Shown here one piece after another: positions 44,354 through 45,753 of a DNA stretch of 45,753 nt (positions are counted from its first letter, which is position 1; every line of letters starts with the position of its first letter). The stretch lies in the NCBI GenBank assembly GCA_030066265.1, contig JASJCF010000004.1, forward strand, positions 1 through 45,753, in the 5' to 3' direction. This DNA comes from Acidimicrobiia bacterium. Lineage in GTDB: Bacteria; Actinomycetota; Acidimicrobiia; Spongiisociales; UBA5794. The position numbers and the translations under genes were made by a program. The notes below the pieces were generated by a model that saw nothing but the letters and a program-made list of their open reading frames with translations, was not told where the DNA came from and did no database searches.

Positions 44354-45753
44354 GTACCGAAAGCGTACATGAAACCGTCTCGAGAGCCCACGTAGATCGC
44401 GCCGTTCCACACGGCCGGCGTGGACTCGACGCAGCCTCTCGTGCCGATCGGCAGCTGCCACAGTTCGACGGGTGCGAGCGGATCGGTGAGGTCATAGGCC
44501 CGCAAGCCCGGCGCCTCCGTGAAGCAGTCGACGGCGACCACGAGGGCGTCGTCGACGATGGCCGGCGACGACCACGCATTCACGCCGACGTCGTCCTCCC
44601 AGACGATGACGCCCGAATCGGTGTCGATGGCAAGCAGGTTGCCGCTGTCGGTGGGGACGAAGAGGAGACCTGCGGGGTGAAGGGCAGGAGTCGCCCACAC
44701 CCCGGTGTCCTGACCTCGCGCGGCAGGGATCTCCACGCTCCACACGATGGGTTCGAGTGAGGTCAGTGGATCACCCACCGGGACCGAGGTGTCGAGCTTG
44801 ACGAGCTGGCCCACTTCGCGCACTCGCCGTGCTGCGGTGTTGTTGTTCTTCTCGTGGTCGGCGTGGGCGACGACGTAGAGGTAGCCCTCATCGTCGATCG
44901 TGATGGTCGAGTCGATGTCGTCCCCCATCCAGAAGTCGAAGAACACCTCGGCGGTCCCGTTCTCGATGTCCGATAGATCGACGCCCACCACGCGTCCGCC
45001 ACTCGTCGCGAAGTAGGCCTTCTCGTCGAACACCGCAGTCGAGTTCTCGACTGAGTGCTGGCGTCCGAGCAGCTCGAAGAGCTCGTCGGTCCATGCCGGC
45101 ATCTGATAGACCACCTCGGGATCGACCGTCACCATGCCCTCGTCGTCGTAGCCGCGATTGAGCTTGATGGCGAACCACCAGCTGTTCTCGCCGCCGACGT
45201 AGAGCATGTCGTCGATGACCACGGGATTGGAGTCCCAGTCGTCGTTCCACATGCCCTCCACGGCTTTGGCATGGAGGGACCAGACCTCGCGCACCTCGTC
45301 GCCATCCAATGCGAGGATGCGGAAGCGAGGGTCGCGAGAACCCGCGTACAGCAGCGGGAATCCATCAGGATCGAGCGTGATGGTTCCCTTGATGATGTCG
45401 CCCATGTCGAAGCCGGATCGGAGCTGGTCCCCGGACTCTGCGTCCAGGAAGTGGATCTGCTTGTCGTAGGCCCCGAAGATCAGCTCGGTCCGGCCGTCGC
45501 TGCGCTCGTAGACCAGGGGCTGCCCGGTCCATCCGGTGCCCGACCAGGTCTTCGGCTGGTTCCCCACAGGGGAGTCGCCGGTCATCGCCCGATCCGGGTA
45601 CCTCCAGAGTCGTTCCGGAGCCGATGCGGGAACGGGGCCCGTCCCGAAAAAGGTCCGTGTGGGATTGCCGCGGAACATCGTGAGGCCGTTGACCGTGCCC
45701 CATGGCCGGAAGAGGCTGTCGGCGGTGACGATCCCGGTCGGCTGGAGAGGCTG
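44350..45753 (-). CDS. PQQ-like beta-propeller repeat protein (5' end outside the window)
   Basis: At least 467 residues are in the window and the frame stays open to its edge. The sequence before the track's ATG 45678 reads FRPWGTVNGLTMFRGNPTRT without a stop, so that Met is internal. Repeating blades include MFRGNPTRTFFG, WTGQPLVYERSDGRTELIFGAYD, NPVVIDDMLYVGGENSWWF, GQDTGVWATPALHPAGLLFVPT and VESTPAVWNGAIYVGSRDG. Such propellers bind quinones in dehydrogenases or act as non-enzymatic scaffolds (BamB-like). No catalytic dehydrogenase residues can be assigned here. It is translationally coupled to the membrane EEP-like gene, so the two products may act together at the cell surface. Confidence 0.83.
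   Translation of the reverse strand, partial: QPLQPTGIVTADSLFRPWGTVNGLTMFRGNPTRTFFGTGPVPASAPERLWRYPDRAMTGDSPVGNQPKTWSGTGWTGQPLVYERSDGRTELIFGAYDKQIHFLDAESGDQLRSGFDMGDIIKGTITLDPDGFPLLYAGSRDPRFRILALDGDEVREVWSLHAKAVEGMWNDDWDSNPVVIDDMLYVGGENSWWFAIKLNRGYDDEGMVTVDPEVVYQMPAWTDELFELLGRQHSVENSTAVFDEKAYFATSGGRVVGVDLSDIENGTAEVFFDFWMGDDIDSTITIDDEGYLYVVAHADHEKNNNTAARRVREVGQLVKLDTSVPVGDPLTSLEPIVWSVEIPAARGQDTGVWATPALHPAGLLFVPTDSGNLLAIDTDSGVIVWEDDVGVNAWSSPAIVDDALVVAVDCFTEAPGLRAYDLTDPLAPVELWQLPIGTRGCVESTPAVWNGAIYVGSRDGFMYAFGT

Overview
The window is high-GC DNA with tightly packed genes, frequent 4-nt GTGA/ATGA overlaps and many GTG starts. Gene content and order point to an actinobacterium. The run eno / FtsB-DivIC-like / DUF501 / Ppx-GppA is typical of Actinobacteria. 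The order rsmI - abrB-like - metG - tatD - ksgA - ispE - glmU - prs - rplY - pth - mfd - mazG - eno - divIC resembles both the mycobacterial Rv1003-Rv1026 region and the Bacillus yabC-abrB-metS ... divIC region. A deep-branching class such as Acidimicrobiia is my guess; the sequence alone does not prove it.

Layout. (1) 107-13452: rsmI converges on a small AbrB-type regulator, which diverges from metG-tatD-ksgA-ispE. Then come tRNA-Gln(UUG), glmU-prs-aceK-yjbQ, rplY-pth, glpK and pgsA. (2) 13445-23391: NAD-dependent epimerase, mfd, a PpiC-type lipoprotein, a methylase-MazG fusion, eno, an FtsB-like protein, DUF501 and ppx. These are mostly coupled by overlapping stop and start codons. (3) 23396-32834: an EF-G paralogue (minus strand), tRNA-Leu(UAA), a PLDc_N membrane protein, a GGDEF-EAL protein, a GNAT/acyl-CoA-synthetase fusion, a CBS-BON protein, an alpha/beta hydrolase, a cluster of short hairpin repeats and a DUF3159-like membrane protein. 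(4) 32876-39110: menaquinone genes menF(+), menD(-), menA(-), menB(-), menE(+). (5) 39135-45753: an SDR lacking YxxxK, a PLD/cardiolipin-synthase-like protein, an M3 peptidase, a membrane protein with a degenerate endonuclease/exonuclease/phosphatase fold, and a PQQ-type beta-propeller protein cut by the window end.

How the genes work together. Most are housekeeping: translation (metG, ksgA, rsmI, pth, rplY, two tRNAs), isoprenoid, cell-wall and nucleotide precursors (ispE, glmU, prs), lipid head groups (glpK, pgsA), repair (mfd), nucleotide clean-up (mazG), division (FtsB-like) and menaquinone synthesis. No prophage, insertion sequence, CRISPR array or defence island is visible, and I do not see a convincing new multi-gene system. 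No gene-free stretch exceeds 300 bases. The longest, about 235 bases at 31952-32186, holds the hairpin-repeat cluster.

Points that go beyond routine annotation: aceK and pth both seem to need a CTG start inside a CTGA overlap, and the supplied ORF track truncates both; a TANNNT -10-like hexamer sits 6-9 nt before many start codons, implying leaderless mRNAs; AceK is present in an actinobacterial-type cluster; the hairpin cluster contains a 24-nt exact repeat; and the GNAT-synthetase fusion keeps its catalytic-type His.
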